Positions 52,819-63,822 are shown, counted from the stretch's first letter. The stretch is 64,000 nucleotides of DNA from an uncultured Sutterella sp. (GCA_934255515.1 CAKQON010000003.1:1-64000), one strand, 5' to 3'. Notes: generated by a model not told the origin, from the letters alone. Translations and numbers: made by a program.

Positions 52819-54708
52819 ATGAGCTCCGAAGAAGAAATTAAAGTCACGGAGTCCGCGGACGAAAACAACGAGCCGGAAACAGAACAGGTCCCTCAGAAAA
52901 TCAAGGAAAGCGTTCTCCGGGGACTGACCGTGTGCCCGGGCGTTGCCTGGGGCAGCGGCATTCAGCTCATGGCGGGCGACCTGGAAATCCCGCAGTTTCC
53001 GATTGATCAGACAGACGTCCGTGGCGAAATCCAGCGTCTTCGAATGGCGGCAGCCTCTGCTGTAAAGCAGCTTGAGAGACTCGGGGAAGACCTCGACGAG
53101 GATACGCCGGCTGAAGCGGCTGCCTTTCTGGATGTCTACCGGACTATCCTGCAGGATCCGACGCTTATCACGGAAACCGCCGCAGTCATCCGTGAAAAGC
53201 TTGTCAATGCCGAATGGGCGCTTTCCCTTCGCCTCGAACAGATCCGTCGTGATTTTGAACAAATCAACGACGAATACCTGCGCAACCGCGTTGAAGACAT
53301 CACCGACGTATTTCAGCGCATCCAGCGCATCCTCGCCGGCCGCCGCTCCGCCACAAGTCTTCTTGAAGCCGAAGAAATTGAGGATTCCGTCATCCTGGTA
53401 GCCGATCAGCTCGGGCCGGCAGACATGCTTCAGCTGCGAGAGCGCGACGACCTTGACATCGTCGGCATCGTAATGGAAACCGGCAGCGCCACGAGCCATT
53501 CCGCGATTCTGGCCGCGAGCCTTGGCATCCCTACGCTCGTAGGCGTCGCGAATGCGATCGAGCGCATTGGAACAGGACACGAAATCCTTGTGGATGCCGA
53601 CGCAGGCATCGTCAATCTCGCCCCTTCTGATGAAGCAAAGAAGAGCGCGGCCCGCGCTATGCGCGCCCGCAGGCAGCGCAATCGCCAGCTTGTGAAGCTG
53701 CGCGGCGAAGATGCCGTCACGCTTGATGGAGAAGCCCTAGAACTTCTCGCCAACATTGCGCTTCCCGATGACCTCCCCGAGGCCCGCAAAGCCGGGGCCG
53801 CCGGCGTCGGTCTTTTCCGAACGGAATTTCTGTTCCTCAATCGAGAAGACCTGCCGAGCGAAGAAGAACAGGTGGAGGCATACCAGAAAGTAATCCGCGG
53901 CATGCGCGGTCGAATTACCACAATCCGCACCGCTGATATCGGCGGCGACAAGATGCTGTCGCGCGAATCGCTGGCGCTTCTGGCAGACAGCGACTTCGAG
54001 GAAGCCAATCCCGCGCTGGGCCTTCGTGCACTGCGCTTCTGCTTCGCATTCCGTCCGCTCTTCATTACACAGCTCAGGGCGCTCATGAGAGCCGCCACTG
54101 CAGGCAGCGTCAGGCTCCTGCTCCCGATGGTGTCAAGCTCCTCAGATGTTCACGAGGTTCGTGCGTGCATTGAAGAGGCTGCTGCCCAGCTTGAAGCTGA
54201 AGGCGTTCGCTACCGCAAGAACATTCCGCTCGGCGGCATGATTGAGCTTCCGGCCGCCGTCGCAGGTCTCTCTGATCTGCTGCCGCTTCTCGATTTCTTC
54301 TCCCTCGGAACGAACGACCTCGTGCAGTACACGCTTGCGGCAGACCGCACCAATGCCTATGTCTCGCGCTACTGCGATGACTGCCATCCCGCGGTGATGC
54401 GCTTCATTGCCGAATCCATTCGACGCGTCACCGCTGCCGGAAAAGAGATTTCCGTCTGCGGCGAAATGGCCGGCCGTCCCGAAATGACCCCCTTCTTCAT
54501 CGGTCTCGGATGCTCGGCACTCTCGATGGATCCGGCGCATATTCCAACCATCAAGGAACGCATCCGCGCTCTCAGCGCTGAAGATTGCGAAATCTTCGCC
54601 CGCGGCGTGCTGCGCCGCCGATCGGCAGAAAGCGTACGGGAAGCACTCGCCGACTTCAATGCAGCCCTTCAGCCCGATGCCCAGCAATCCGCGGCATCTG
54701 CCGGATAA
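52819..54708 (+). CDS. ptsI: PTS enzyme I
   Basis: Phosphoenolpyruvate-protein phosphotransferase that phosphorylates HPr. The active His is near residue 227 in METGSATSHSAILA. Other signatures are GVGLFRTEFLFL, RTADIGGDKML, the PEP-binding DFFSLGTNDLVQYTLAADR and ISVCGEMAGRPE. At 629 residues it is about 55 longer than E. coli EI (575), owing to an acidic N-terminal extension of about 30 residues and an Ala/Gln-rich tail. The start at 52819 has GGAG upstream. It closes the IIA-HPr-EI operon. Confidence 0.95.
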   Translation: MSSEEEIKVTESADENNEPETEQVPQKIKESVLRGLTVCPGVAWGSGIQLMAGDLEIPQFPIDQTDVRGEIQRLRMAAASAVKQLERLGEDLDEDTPAEAAAFLDVYRTILQDPTLITETAAVIREKLVNAEWALSLRLEQIRRDFEQINDEYLRNRVEDITDVFQRIQRILAGRRSATSLLEAEEIEDSVILVADQLGPADMLQLRERDDLDIVGIVMETGSATSHSAILAASLGIPTLVGVANAIERIGTGHEILVDADAGIVNLAPSDEAKKSAARAMRARRQRNRQLVKLRGEDAVTLDGEALELLANIALPDDLPEARKAGAAGVGLFRTEFLFLNREDLPSEEEQVEAYQKVIRGMRGRITTIRTADIGGDKMLSRESLALLADSDFEEANPALGLRALRFCFAFRPLFITQLRALMRAATAGSVRLLLPMVSSSSDVHEVRACIEEAAAQLEAEGVRYRKNIPLGGMIELPAAVAGLSDLLPLLDFFSLGTNDLVQYTLAADRTNAYVSRYCDDCHPAVMRFIAESIRRVTAAGKEISVCGEMAGRPEMTPFFIGLGCSALSMDPAHIPTIKERIRALSAEDCEIFARGVLRRRSAESVREALADFNAALQPDAQQSAASAG

Positions 54709-54735
54709 CCCGCCTTATGCAAAGGATCAGACATT

Positions 54736-55398
54736 ATGGCTAACGATTACGACAAGCCGCTCACTGACGAAGAATTCGTAGAAATCGGCGAGCTTCTGGC
54801 GTCCATCCCGGAACCCTGGGAATCAATGGAGCCCGATCGTATGGACGGATTCCTTACTGCTATCGTGCTTCTCCCTGAACCCGTATCGCCGAGCTCCTGG
54901 ATGCCATTCATTTTCGATGAGGAAGGACGTCCCGACGCCATGCTTCCGGATGAAGCCGATCAGCATCGGCTTGAGGATCTTGTCTACCGCCGCTATCGGA
55001 CGATCGAAAACGACCTAGCCCGATGCCAGGCGCTTGATCCCATCGTATACGACGTGGAGGATGAATCCGGGCGTCCGGTAGGCGGATGGGAGGCTATCGC
55101 CGCACTGGAGCCTTTTGCTGCGGGCTTCCTTGAGGCTATGAATCGCTGGCCGGGCCTGCGCGAAACCGGCAGCGAGCTTGTCGACAGCGCGCTCCTCGGC
55201 ATTCTTCGCCATCTCCCCGATGAGCTTGTCGGCGATATGCAGGAAGTGAAGGAAGAGCTCGAATTTGAGAGCCCGCTGGAAAACCTGAAGCAGGCAACGG
55301 AAGATCTTGCGGAAAGCGTTGCAGAAATTGCCTCCGTCACCCGCGGATTCACGCCCCGAACTGAACAAAATCACAAAAATAACCGGCGCCGGCACTAA
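54736..55398 (+). CDS. UPF0149 (YecA/YgfB)-like protein
   Basis: A 220-residue soluble protein. The phrase SIPEPWESMEPDRMDGFLTAIVLLPEPVSPSSWMPFIF is the YecA-type UPF0149 opening. The C-terminal SEC-C zinc motif (CPCGSGKKYKKC) present in some YecA members is absent; the protein ends in the basic NHKNNRRRH instead. Function unknown. It lies 27 bases after ptsI and its stop overlaps the convergent ampG stop by 4 bases. Confidence 0.7.
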   Translation: MANDYDKPLTDEEFVEIGELLASIPEPWESMEPDRMDGFLTAIVLLPEPVSPSSWMPFIFDEEGRPDAMLPDEADQHRLEDLVYRRYRTIENDLARCQALDPIVYDVEDESGRPVGGWEAIAALEPFAAGFLEAMNRWPGLRETGSELVDSALLGILRHLPDELVGDMQEVKEELEFESPLENLKQATEDLAESVAEIASVTRGFTPRTEQNHKNNRRRH

Positions 55399-56741
55399 TT
55401 TTTCTGCGTTGCGCTCTTCGGAGCGCAACGCATGACAAGCCAGACAAGAACTAACACCGGCAGCCCCATGAGCGCCGTTCCGATGAAAAAGTGCTCATAT
55501 CCGAACGCTTCCACAGCCATGCCGGAAAATCCCGCCAGAAATTTTGGAAGCAGCAGCATGATGGAGCTAAAAAGCGCATATTGAGTCGCTGAATACCTCG
55601 AGCTCGTCAATCCTGAAAGATAGGCTACGAAAGCCGCACTTGCCAGGCCTGCAGCGAGATTATCCGCAGATACCGTAACGACAAGAAAAGTGAGATTCGC
55701 GCCGATTCCTGCAAGAACGGAAAAAAGCAGATTGGTTAGGCTCGATAGCACTGCTCCGGCGAGAAGTACCGGAAGAACGCCGTAACGCATGGCTGCGGCG
55801 CCTCCGACAAAAGCTCCCAGAAGCGTCATCATGACGCCAAACACCTTGCTCACCGCAGCAACCTCTTCTTTTGTGAATCCCAGATCCTGATAGAATGGAT
55901 TTGCCATGACGCCCATAACGACATCGGAAATTCGATAGGTCGCTATCAGCGCAAGAACAAGAAGCGCCGCCCAGCCAAAGCGCCTGAAAAAATCTGCGAA
56001 GGGACCGACAAGAGCTGTGTTGAGCCGTTCCTTTAAAGGAATATGCGTATCGGAAGCGGAAATGTCCTCCCTTGAATCCTCATGCAGAGGTTCTGGAGAA
56101 AGCAATGTTGCCGCCACTCCGACCAGAACACTTGCGGCCATAACCCCATAGCTCACAGTCCAGGCGTAATGCATGTATCCGGAAGCTCCATGCCCGGCCC
56201 AAGCCGCAATAGCAAGCGCACCGGCGCCCGCCCAAATCATGCCGAGTCGGTACCCGGTCTGATACATAGCCGCATAAGCCGCCTGCCTGCGCTCGCCGGC
56301 CGACTCAATACGATAAGCATCGAGCGCGATGTCCTGCGTGGCAGATGCGAAAGCTGCCAGCATGGCCAATCCTGCAAACAGAAACAGATCCTTCTGAGGA
56401 TCTGTAACTGCAAGTCCAAGAAGAACACAGGCAAGCATCAGCTGCGCAGCGAGAAGCCACGCCCGCCGCCTGCCGAGTGTTCTCGAGAGAACGGGAATTG
56501 GCATGCGATCCACAAGCGGCGCCCAGATCCATTTAAAACCATAGATCAGCCCCACCCAGGAAAAAAAACCGATGGTTGCGAGATCTACGCCGGCCTCACG
56601 AAGCCAAAACCCCAGCGTGCCGATGACCAGAAGAAGCGGAAGGCCGGAACTGAAACCGAAAACAGCCATGCGCATTGCTCCGGGTTCCAGATAGACCCGC
56701 CAGCCGCTGTTATTTTCGGAATTCAACTTGTCGCAAGCCAT
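55395..56741 (-). CDS. ampG: AmpG-like muropeptide MFS transporter
   Basis: Inner-membrane importer of anhydromuropeptides for peptidoglycan recycling. The 448-residue protein has about 12 hydrophobic segments. GFSSGLPLLLVIGTLGFWLREAGVDLATIG and GLIYGFKWIWAPLVDRMP are classic AmpG openings, and AFASATQDIALDAYRIE is the family motif. The start at 56741 overlaps the rsuA-like stop (TGATG), so translation is probably coupled. It is the last gene of the xth-rsuA-ampG operon. With slt at 5.5 kb it fits cell-wall turnover, though the genes are not linked. Confidence 0.9.
   Translation of the reverse strand: MACDKLNSENNSGWRVYLEPGAMRMAVFGFSSGLPLLLVIGTLGFWLREAGVDLATIGFFSWVGLIYGFKWIWAPLVDRMPIPVLSRTLGRRRAWLLAAQLMLACVLLGLAVTDPQKDLFLFAGLAMLAAFASATQDIALDAYRIESAGERRQAAYAAMYQTGYRLGMIWAGAGALAIAAWAGHGASGYMHYAWTVSYGVMAASVLVGVAATLLSPEPLHEDSREDISASDTHIPLKERLNTALVGPFADFFRRFGWAALLVLALIATYRISDVVMGVMANPFYQDLGFTKEEVAAVSKVFGVMMTLLGAFVGGAAAMRYGVLPVLLAGAVLSSLTNLLFSVLAGIGANLTFLVVTVSADNLAAGLASAAFVAYLSGLTSSRYSATQYALFSSIMLLLPKFLAGFSGMAVEAFGYEHFFIGTALMGLPVLVLVWLVMRCAPKSATQKN
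55405..55432. repeat. 12-bp perfect hairpin with TTCG loop
   Basis: TGCGTTGCGCTC (55405-55416) and GAGCGCAACGCA (55421-55432) pair perfectly around TTCG. On the plus strand this is the very stable C(UUCG)G tetraloop. It lies just after the UPF0149-like stop and inside the last codons of ampG on the other strand, with A/T flanks (AATTTTTC) on the ampG-end side. It probably marks the 3' ends of the two convergent transcripts. Confidence 0.6.
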
Positions 56742-57451
56742 CAGCGACTCTCTCCCCCGAGCACAGCATCCGGACCGCTGAGCCAAACCCATTTGCCCGG
56801 CTCAAGATTTTCCGGCAGCTCGTATGCCCCCACCCGAATGCGATGAAGCTTTGCCACCCGGTTGCCGCAGGCGGCAACCATTCTCTTTACCTGATGATAT
56901 TTCCCCTGGGAAATCGTGAGCTCCAGCTTCTCAGGAGCGAGCATTCTTGCCGCCTTTGCAGCAACGGGCTTTGGATCATCATCCAATACAACACCGGAGA
57001 GGAGCTTTTCACAGGTATCCGGCTTCATGGGGTGGCAGAGTTCCGCCAAATACACTTTATCGACATGCTTTTTTGGATGCGTAAGCCGATGAAGAAGCTT
57101 GCCGTCATCCGTAAACAGAAGCAGTCCGGTCGTATCCCAATCGAGGCGTCCCACGGGCTGAACTGCGCGCTTGCGAAGCGGTCCCGGGAGAAGCCCCATG
57201 ACGGAAGGATGAACTGAAGGTTTGAGAGAACACTCATACCCTTCAGGCTTATTCATCGCAATCAGCGCTTTTTCGCATACAGGCCATTCTTCACCGCGCC
57301 ATGTAAGCACAAGTCCCGTCGGTTCAAAATTCTCGTCCGGATCGTCCACAACTCGCCCATTAACGGAAACGGCTCCCGAGAGCACGATCTGCCGGCAGTC
57401 ATAACGGGTCCCGAATCCCTGCGTAAAAAGAATATCGGCAAGCGTCATCAT
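56741..57451 (-). CDS. rsuA: RsuA/RluB-family 16S rRNA pseudouridine synthase
   Basis: Isomerises a uridine, in E. coli U516 of 16S rRNA. It starts with an S4-type RNA-binding domain (ILFTQGFGTRYDCRQIVLSGAVSVNGR). The catalytic Asp is in PVGRLDWDTTGLLLFTDDG, the RsuA/RluB/E/F signature. ISQGKYHQVKRMVAACGN is the second family motif. Length 236 fits RsuA, although RluB, RluE and RluF are near relatives. The start ATG overlaps the xth TGA (ATGA) and GGAG lies seven bases upstream, so it is coupled to xth. Confidence 0.85.
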   Translation of the reverse strand: MMTLADILFTQGFGTRYDCRQIVLSGAVSVNGRVVDDPDENFEPTGLVLTWRGEEWPVCEKALIAMNKPEGYECSLKPSVHPSVMGLLPGPLRKRAVQPVGRLDWDTTGLLLFTDDGKLLHRLTHPKKHVDKVYLAELCHPMKPDTCEKLLSGVVLDDDPKPVAAKAARMLAPEKLELTISQGKYHQVKRMVAACGNRVAKLHRIRVGAYELPENLEPGKWVWLSGPDAVLGGESR

Positions 57452-58236
57452 TTCAATTCTCCATCATCAACCGCATAGTCCACCCAGAGCGGAGCATGAT
57501 CGGAAAATTTTTCCGCGGCGTAGATATCCGTTGCCCGTGCAAGCGCAGCAATGCCTGGGGTAGCAAGCTCGTAATCAATACGCCAGCCGACGTTCTTGGC
57601 ACGCGCCTGCCCGCGCTGGCTCCACCATGTATAGCGCTCCGGACGCGGATCAAGTCTTCGGAACACATCAACCCAGCCCATTTCATCAAAGAGATGATCG
57701 AGCCAGGCCCGCTCTTCAGGCAGGAATCCGGAATGGTCGAGATTGCCCTTCCAGTTCTTAATGTCGATTTCCTTATGCGCGATGTTGACGTCGCCGCATA
57801 GAACCACTTCCCTGCCAGCATCCTTTAATGCCTTCAGGTGCGGTTCAAAGCGCTCAAGAAACCGGAATTTCGCAAGCTGCCGCTCGTCAGACGAACTTCC
57901 TGACGGGAAATATGCAGAAATAACGGTAAGACGACCGAAATCCGCCTCAACGCAGCGTCCTTCTGCATCGAATTCATCATCTCCGAAACCAATGCGGACA
58001 GCGTCCGGAACGCGTCGCGACCAGAGACCGCACCCGGAATACCCTTTTTTCCGGGCGCAATGAAAAAAGCCGTGATAGCCCGGAAGAGACTTGAGTTCAT
58101 CGGAGAGATCCGCTTCTTGAGCCTTCAGTTCCTGAATGCAGAGAATGTCCGCATTCTGCTTCATGAACCACTCAAAAAAACCTTTTTTGGCCGCAGACCG
58201 AATGCCGTTGGCATTAAAGGTAAGAATGCGCAGCAT
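57448..58236 (-). CDS. xth: Exodeoxyribonuclease III (AP endonuclease)
   Basis: Base-excision repair enzyme, AP endonuclease and 3'-5' exonuclease of the EEP fold. Family motifs in order are LTFNANGIRSA, CIQELKAQEADL with the metal Glu, GYSGCGLWSR, SAYFPSG, LCGDVNIAHKEIDIKNW with the catalytic Asp-Asn, and FSDHAPLWVD with the catalytic Asp-His pair. Length 262 is standard. It is the first gene of a tightly overlapping three-gene operon and is divergent from pyrE. Confidence 0.95.
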   Translation of the reverse strand: MLRILTFNANGIRSAAKKGFFEWFMKQNADILCIQELKAQEADLSDELKSLPGYHGFFHCARKKGYSGCGLWSRRVPDAVRIGFGDDEFDAEGRCVEADFGRLTVISAYFPSGSSSDERQLAKFRFLERFEPHLKALKDAGREVVLCGDVNIAHKEIDIKNWKGNLDHSGFLPEERAWLDHLFDEMGWVDVFRRLDPRPERYTWWSQRGQARAKNVGWRIDYELATPGIAALARATDIYAAEKFSDHAPLWVDYAVDDGELK

Positions 58237-58517
58237 GCACTCTCCTCAATGGAATATGTTCAGTTAGTTTTCTGATTTCTAAAGCTTCTGCAAATGCAGA
58301 CAGCAGCGTTCACCAGAGATCGCATATTGTCGCATGCCACAATGGTGCCGCAATTTTCAGCTTCAATGGCTCAGCCCTGGAAAAACCAGCCAGGAGCCTC
58401 CTGCCCCTTAACTATAATTTGCGCGATAAACACTCCCGTACACGTCTGCGGCAGCCATCCATTTGAGCAGATAACTCATTCGCGCTGCCGCTGTTTGATT
58501 TTTCCCTCTTTCACATC
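58237..58517. promoter_or_regulatory. Divergent control region, xth and pyrE
   Basis: This 281-base gap has a consensus TATAAT at 58413-58418 that could serve pyrE with a leader of about 90 bases. The last 30 bases before pyrE are T/C-rich (TTTGATTTTTCCCTCTTTCAC) and have no Shine-Dalgarno. No tRNA-like, 6S-like or riboswitch structure is recognised. No attenuator hairpin typical of enterobacterial pyrE is seen. Confidence 0.4.
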
Positions 58518-59195
58518 ATGCAATCGACCAAGCAGCAGTTCATTGAATTCGCCCTGGATGCAGACGTTCTTCGCTTCGGCGAGTTTAAAACCAAGGCCGG
58601 ACGTCTCTCCCCCTATTTCTTCAATGCCGGGCTCTTCAATACCGGTGCGCTTCTTGACAAGCTTGGGGCCTTCTACGCTGAGACGCTTCTCGCTGCCCGC
58701 AAGGAAGGCCGCATTGAATTCGACATGATTTTCGGGCCTGCCTACAAAGGCATTCCCCTTGCCGCCAGCGTCGCCATGAATCTTGCTCGTCTCGGCTGTG
58801 ATGTACCTTGGGCCTTCAACCGCAAGGAAGCCAAGGACCACGGCGAAGGCGGCATGATTGTCGGCGCTCCGCTCAAGGGCCGCGTCGTCATCATCGATGA
58901 CGTGATCTCTGCCGGCACTTCAGTGCGTGAATCCGTGAAAATCATTGAAGCCGCCGGAGCCACGCCTTCCGGCGTGCTCATTGCTGTTGACCGACAGGAA
59001 CGCGGCGGCAATGCCGAGGTGATGACTGAAAGCTCTGCCGTACAGGATGTGGAAAAGACTTTCGGCCTCCACGTCGCATCCATCATCAATCTTCACGATC
59101 TGCTTGCCTTTATGGACGGCCCTTCGGAAAAAGCCAAAGCTGTTGCCAGCTACCGTAATGCCGTTGCGCAGTATCGTCAGCGCTACGGCGCCTAA
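58518..59195 (+). CDS. pyrE: Orotate phosphoribosyltransferase
   Basis: Makes OMP from orotate and PRPP in de novo pyrimidine synthesis. The PRPP-binding motif is [17 protein letters not shown] near residue 125. [15 protein letters not shown] is the family N-terminal motif, and [11 protein letters not shown] plus [11 protein letters not shown] form the catalytic loop. At 225 residues it is about the usual size. It stands alone, with parS and a shared terminator downstream. Confidence 0.95.
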   Translation: MQSTKQQFIEFALDADVLRFGEFKTKAGRLSPYFFNAGLFNTGALLDKLGAFYAETLLAARKEGRIEFDMIFGPAYKGIPLAASVAMNLARLGCDVPWAFNRKEAKDHGEGGMIVGAPLKGRVVIIDDVISAGTSVRESVKIIEAAGATPSGVLIAVDRQERGGNAEVMTESSAVQDVEKTFGLHVASIINLHDLLAFMDGPSEKAKAVASYRNAVAQYRQRYGA

Positions 59196-59209
59196 TTAAG
59201 TCAGCAAGC

Positions 59210-59225
59210 TGTTTCACGTGAAACA
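59210..59225. other. Perfect parS ParB-binding site
   Basis: TGTTTCACGTGAAACA is the full 16-base consensus parS, flanked by C and G so that the palindrome extends to 20 bases. It is 48 kb from the parS pair at 11.2 kb, a spread seen in other chromosomes with several origin-proximal sites. Confidence 0.9.
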
Positions 59226-59235
59226 GCACCCTCAA

Positions 59236-59278
59236 AAAAATCCCCGGAAAGCTTGAACGGCTCCCGGGGATTTTCTTT
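59236..59278. terminator. Bidirectional terminator between pyrE and gatB
   Basis: AAAATCCCCGG pairs with CCGGGGATTTT across a roughly 18-base loop. Both arms are A/T-tailed, serving pyrE and the convergent gatB. Confidence 0.75.
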
Positions 59279-59299
59279 GCAGATTGCCAGAGGATCTGA

Positions 59300-60751
59300 T
59301 CAACCGGCAATGCGCTTTCTCAGAAGCTCATTAAGCTGTCCGGGATTAGCCTTGCCCTTCGTTGCCTTCATGCACTGACCGACAAGTGCATTGAGCGCCT
59401 TCTCCTTGCCGCCCTTGAATTCTTCTACAGACTTCGGATTTTTGGCGATCACTTCATCAACAATTGCTTCAAGCGCACCGGTGTCGGAAATCTGCTTCAG
59501 GCCCTTGCTTTCAATAAGCGCATCCACGTCCTTTCCTTCCCCAGCCCAGATGGCAGTGAAGACTTCGCGCGCACCCTTGTTGGAAATAGTTCCGTCAGCG
59601 ATGCGGGAGAGAAGCTTTACAAGAATTTCAGGCGTAACCGGAGCAGATGAAAAACTCATGCCTTCCGTCTGGTTGATGGCAGCGGCAACCTCACCCATCA
59701 CCCAGTTGGCTGCGATCTTCTTATCCTTCACGCCGTCTGCTACAGCAACGTAATAGTCGGCGATATCGCGGCTGCCCGTAAGGATGGAGGCATCGTACTC
59801 AGAAAGACCAAAATCCTTCATAAGACGCGCCCGCATGGCATCAGGAAGCTCAGGCATTTCGCAGCGCACCCGTTCGATCCATTCATCGCTGACTTCAAGC
59901 GGGAGCAGATCGGGATCCGGGAAGTAGCGGTAATCCATCGAATCTTCCTTCGTGCGCATGAGGCGCGTTTCGCCCTTATCCGGGTCATAGAGACGCGTAG
60001 CCTGCACGACCTTTCCGCCGCCCTCAATCAGTTCAATCTGACGTTCAACCTCATAGTTGATGGCTTCTTCGAGGAAGCGGAACGAATTGAGATTTTTGAT
60101 TTCGCAGCGGGTGCCGAGCTCTTTCTGACCGACAGGGCGTACGGAGACGTTGGCGTCGCAGCGGAAGTTGCCTTCCTGCATGTTGCCCTTCGACATGCCG
60201 AGCCAAACCACCAGCGCATGAAGCGCGCGGGCATACCCCACTGCCTCAGCGGCAGAACGGAGCTCAGGCTCCGTGACAATCTCCAGAAGCGGCGTTCCGG
60301 CGCGATTAAGGTCGATGCCGGAGTGTCCATGAACAATGCCATGGACCGACTTGCCGGCATCTTCCTCAAGATGCGCTCGGGTGAGATTAATGGTCTTCAT
60401 GTAGGGCTCGCCGTTCTTCGGCTCCACCGCAAAAGTCACTTTGCCGCCGACAACAATCGGCAGTTCAAACTGACTGATCTGATAGCCCTTCGGAAGGTCC
60501 GGATAAAAATAATTTTTCCGGTCGAAAACCGAATGATTGGACACACGGGCACCGATAGCGAGACCAAAGCGAATTGCACGGTCAACAGCTCCCCGGTTAA
60601 GCACAGGCAGCGCCCCCGGAAGAGCGAGGTCAACGTAGCAGGCGTTCACATTCGGTTCGTCGCCGAAATGGCACGGCGCACCCGAGAAAATTTTGGAATG
60701 GGTCGAGAGCTGAACGTGCGTCTCAAGACCAATGACAACTTCCCATTTCAT
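59300..60751 (-). CDS. gatB: Asp/Glu-tRNA amidotransferase subunit B
   Basis: tRNA-binding subunit of GatCAB, which converts misacylated Glu-tRNA-Gln or Asp-tRNA-Asn to the amidated forms. The opening [23 protein letters not shown] and [12 protein letters not shown] are family signatures. [19 protein letters not shown] and [13 protein letters not shown] are further motifs. The C-terminal YqeY-like domain ends [16 protein letters not shown]. Length 483 is standard. It is the last gene of the gatC-gatA-gatB operon on the minus strand. Confidence 0.96.
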   Translation of the reverse strand: MKWEVVIGLETHVQLSTHSKIFSGAPCHFGDEPNVNACYVDLALPGALPVLNRGAVDRAIRFGLAIGARVSNHSVFDRKNYFYPDLPKGYQISQFELPIVVGGKVTFAVEPKNGEPYMKTINLTRAHLEEDAGKSVHGIVHGHSGIDLNRAGTPLLEIVTEPELRSAAEAVGYARALHALVVWLGMSKGNMQEGNFRCDANVSVRPVGQKELGTRCEIKNLNSFRFLEEAINYEVERQIELIEGGGKVVQATRLYDPDKGETRLMRTKEDSMDYRYFPDPDLLPLEVSDEWIERVRCEMPELPDAMRARLMKDFGLSEYDASILTGSRDIADYYVAVADGVKDKKIAANWVMGEVAAAINQTEGMSFSSAPVTPEILVKLLSRIADGTISNKGAREVFTAIWAGEGKDVDALIESKGLKQISDTGALEAIVDEVIAKNPKSVEEFKGGKEKALNALVGQCMKATKGKANPGQLNELLRKRIAG

Positions 60752-60782
60752 CTTGAATTTTTCCCTTTAAGCGTTCGTCTGC

Positions 60783-62237
60783 TCAATAGCCCTTCGGATG
60801 GCGCTGATGCCAATCAGTGGCTTTCTGCCATGCATCAGCAAGCTGCAGAAGCTTTGCTTCGGTGAAGTGCTCGCCGAGAAGCTGCAGACCGATCGGACGG
60901 CCGTTCGAATGGATGCCGCAGGGCATGGAAACGCCCGGCAGGCCGGCGAGCGAAGCCGGGACCGTATAAAGGTCAGAAAGGTAGGCGGAAACCGGGTCGG
61001 CATTCGCGCCAAAGTCATAAGCCGTACCGGTGGTTACCGGGCAGGCAATGGCATCGACCTTACGGAAAGTCTCATGGAATTCGCGGGCGATGAGGCGGCG
61101 AACCTTTTGAGCCTTTAAGTAGTAGGCATCGTAATAACCGTGCGACAGCACATAGGTGCCGATCATGATGCGGCGTTTCGGCTCCGGACCAAACCCTTCG
61201 TCACGCGACTTCTTCATCATGTCGCCGATGTCGGTGTATTCGGCCGCGCGGTGACCATAGCGCACGCCGTCAAAGCGCGAAAGGTTGGAGCTCGCCTCAG
61301 CACAGGCGACAACGTAGTAAACCGGGACGCCGAGCTTGGCCATCGGAAGATCAATGTCGACGATCTCTGCGCCTTCGCGTCGGTAGAAATCAAGAACAGC
61401 ATCAATGGAAGCGCGGACTTCGTCATCAAGGCCGTCGCCCATCCAGGAACGCGGCACGCCGATTCTCAGGCCCTTCACCGATTTGCCAAGATCACGGGAG
61501 AAATCTTCCCGGGGCATATCGACGCTCGTCGAATCCCAGGGGTCATATCCCACCATGGAGCCGAGCACCATGGCGCAGTCTTCCGCTGACTGGCCGAGAA
61601 GACCTGCTGTATCGAGAGAGGAAGCAAAGGCAATCATGCCGAGTCGGGACGGACGGCCGTATGTGGGCTTCATGCCGGTAATGCCGCAGAACGCGGCAGG
61701 TTCGCGAATGGACCCCCCCGTATCCGTTCCGGTTGCAATCGGTACCAACCCGGCAGCAACTGCTGCGGCGGAACCTCCTGAAGAGCCGCCGGGAACGGCA
61801 TTGGCATCCCAGGGATTCCCTACACGCCCGTAAGCGGAGTTTTCATTGCCCGAGCCCATCGCGAACTCGTCGCAGTTCAGCTTGCCCATGCAGACCATGC
61901 CGGCATCCTTGAGGCTGCGCACGACAGTCGCGTCAAAAGGACTCATATAGCCATCGAGCATGCGGCTCGCGGCAGTCGAGGCCCATTCCCTGGTGACAAA
62001 AATGTCTTTATGAGCAATGGGGATGCCCGTTAGCGGCGTCGCCTCACCGGCGGCGATGCGTCGATCGGCTTCCTCAGCCTGACGGATCGTTTCCTCCGGA
62101 CGGACATCAAGGAAAGCATTCAGGCTGCGGCCCGCTTCAATGCGTTCGAGATAGTCGCGGGCAAGTTCAACGGCAGAAACCTCGCGGCTCTGAAGTCGCC
62201 GGGACAGTTCGGCGACGGAGACAAAAGTTTTTTCCAT
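60783..62237 (-). CDS. gatA: Asp/Glu-tRNA amidotransferase subunit A
   Basis: Amidase subunit that releases ammonia from glutamine. The catalytic set Lys-Ser-Ser is visible: Lys in [10 protein letters not shown], the cis-Ser in [13 protein letters not shown], and the nucleophile Ser in [16 protein letters not shown]. Length 484 is standard. It lies between gatC (22 bases upstream) and gatB (31 bases downstream). The presence of GatCAB means that this organism makes Gln-tRNA and/or Asn-tRNA by the indirect route. Confidence 0.96.
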   Translation of the reverse strand: MEKTFVSVAELSRRLQSREVSAVELARDYLERIEAGRSLNAFLDVRPEETIRQAEEADRRIAAGEATPLTGIPIAHKDIFVTREWASTAASRMLDGYMSPFDATVVRSLKDAGMVCMGKLNCDEFAMGSGNENSAYGRVGNPWDANAVPGGSSGGSAAAVAAGLVPIATGTDTGGSIREPAAFCGITGMKPTYGRPSRLGMIAFASSLDTAGLLGQSAEDCAMVLGSMVGYDPWDSTSVDMPREDFSRDLGKSVKGLRIGVPRSWMGDGLDDEVRASIDAVLDFYRREGAEIVDIDLPMAKLGVPVYYVVACAEASSNLSRFDGVRYGHRAAEYTDIGDMMKKSRDEGFGPEPKRRIMIGTYVLSHGYYDAYYLKAQKVRRLIAREFHETFRKVDAIACPVTTGTAYDFGANADPVSAYLSDLYTVPASLAGLPGVSMPCGIHSNGRPIGLQLLGEHFTEAKLLQLADAWQKATDWHQRHPKGY

Positions 62238-62259
62238 GGGTGAAACTCTTCCGGAAACG

Positions 62260-62547
62260 TTATTCGATCACCTGAGGGACAAGGAAATAGCCCTCGGATT
62301 TTTCCGGAGCATTCTTCATGTTCTCACTGCGGTTATTGCCTTCAGTGACCACATCATCACGCAGGCGCTCCACTCCGTCATGCGGATTCGGCATGGGCTC
62401 AATTCCTTCGGTATCAACCGAACGGATTTCTTCAATCATCTGGAAAATATCGTTGAGCTCGCCCTGCATGACCTTGATCTGTTCTTCAGAAATATCAATG
62501 CGGCCGAGATCTGCGATACGGCGAATATCGCCAGCGCTTAAAGGCAT
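62260..62547 (-). CDS. gatC: Asp/Glu-tRNA amidotransferase subunit C
   Basis: Small 95-residue subunit that wraps around GatA and stabilises the complex. [23 protein letters not shown] is a typical GatC start, and the end carries [33 protein letters not shown], including the usual FxVPxVIE terminus. GGAAGACGTC lies before the ATG. It is the first gene of the gatCAB operon and divergent from mreB, an order often seen in Burkholderiales. Confidence 0.95.
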   Translation of the reverse strand: MPLSAGDIRRIADLGRIDISEEQIKVMQGELNDIFQMIEEIRSVDTEGIEPMPNPHDGVERLRDDVVTEGNNRSENMKNAPEKSEGYFLVPQVIE

Positions 62548-63822
<1,275 letters not shown>

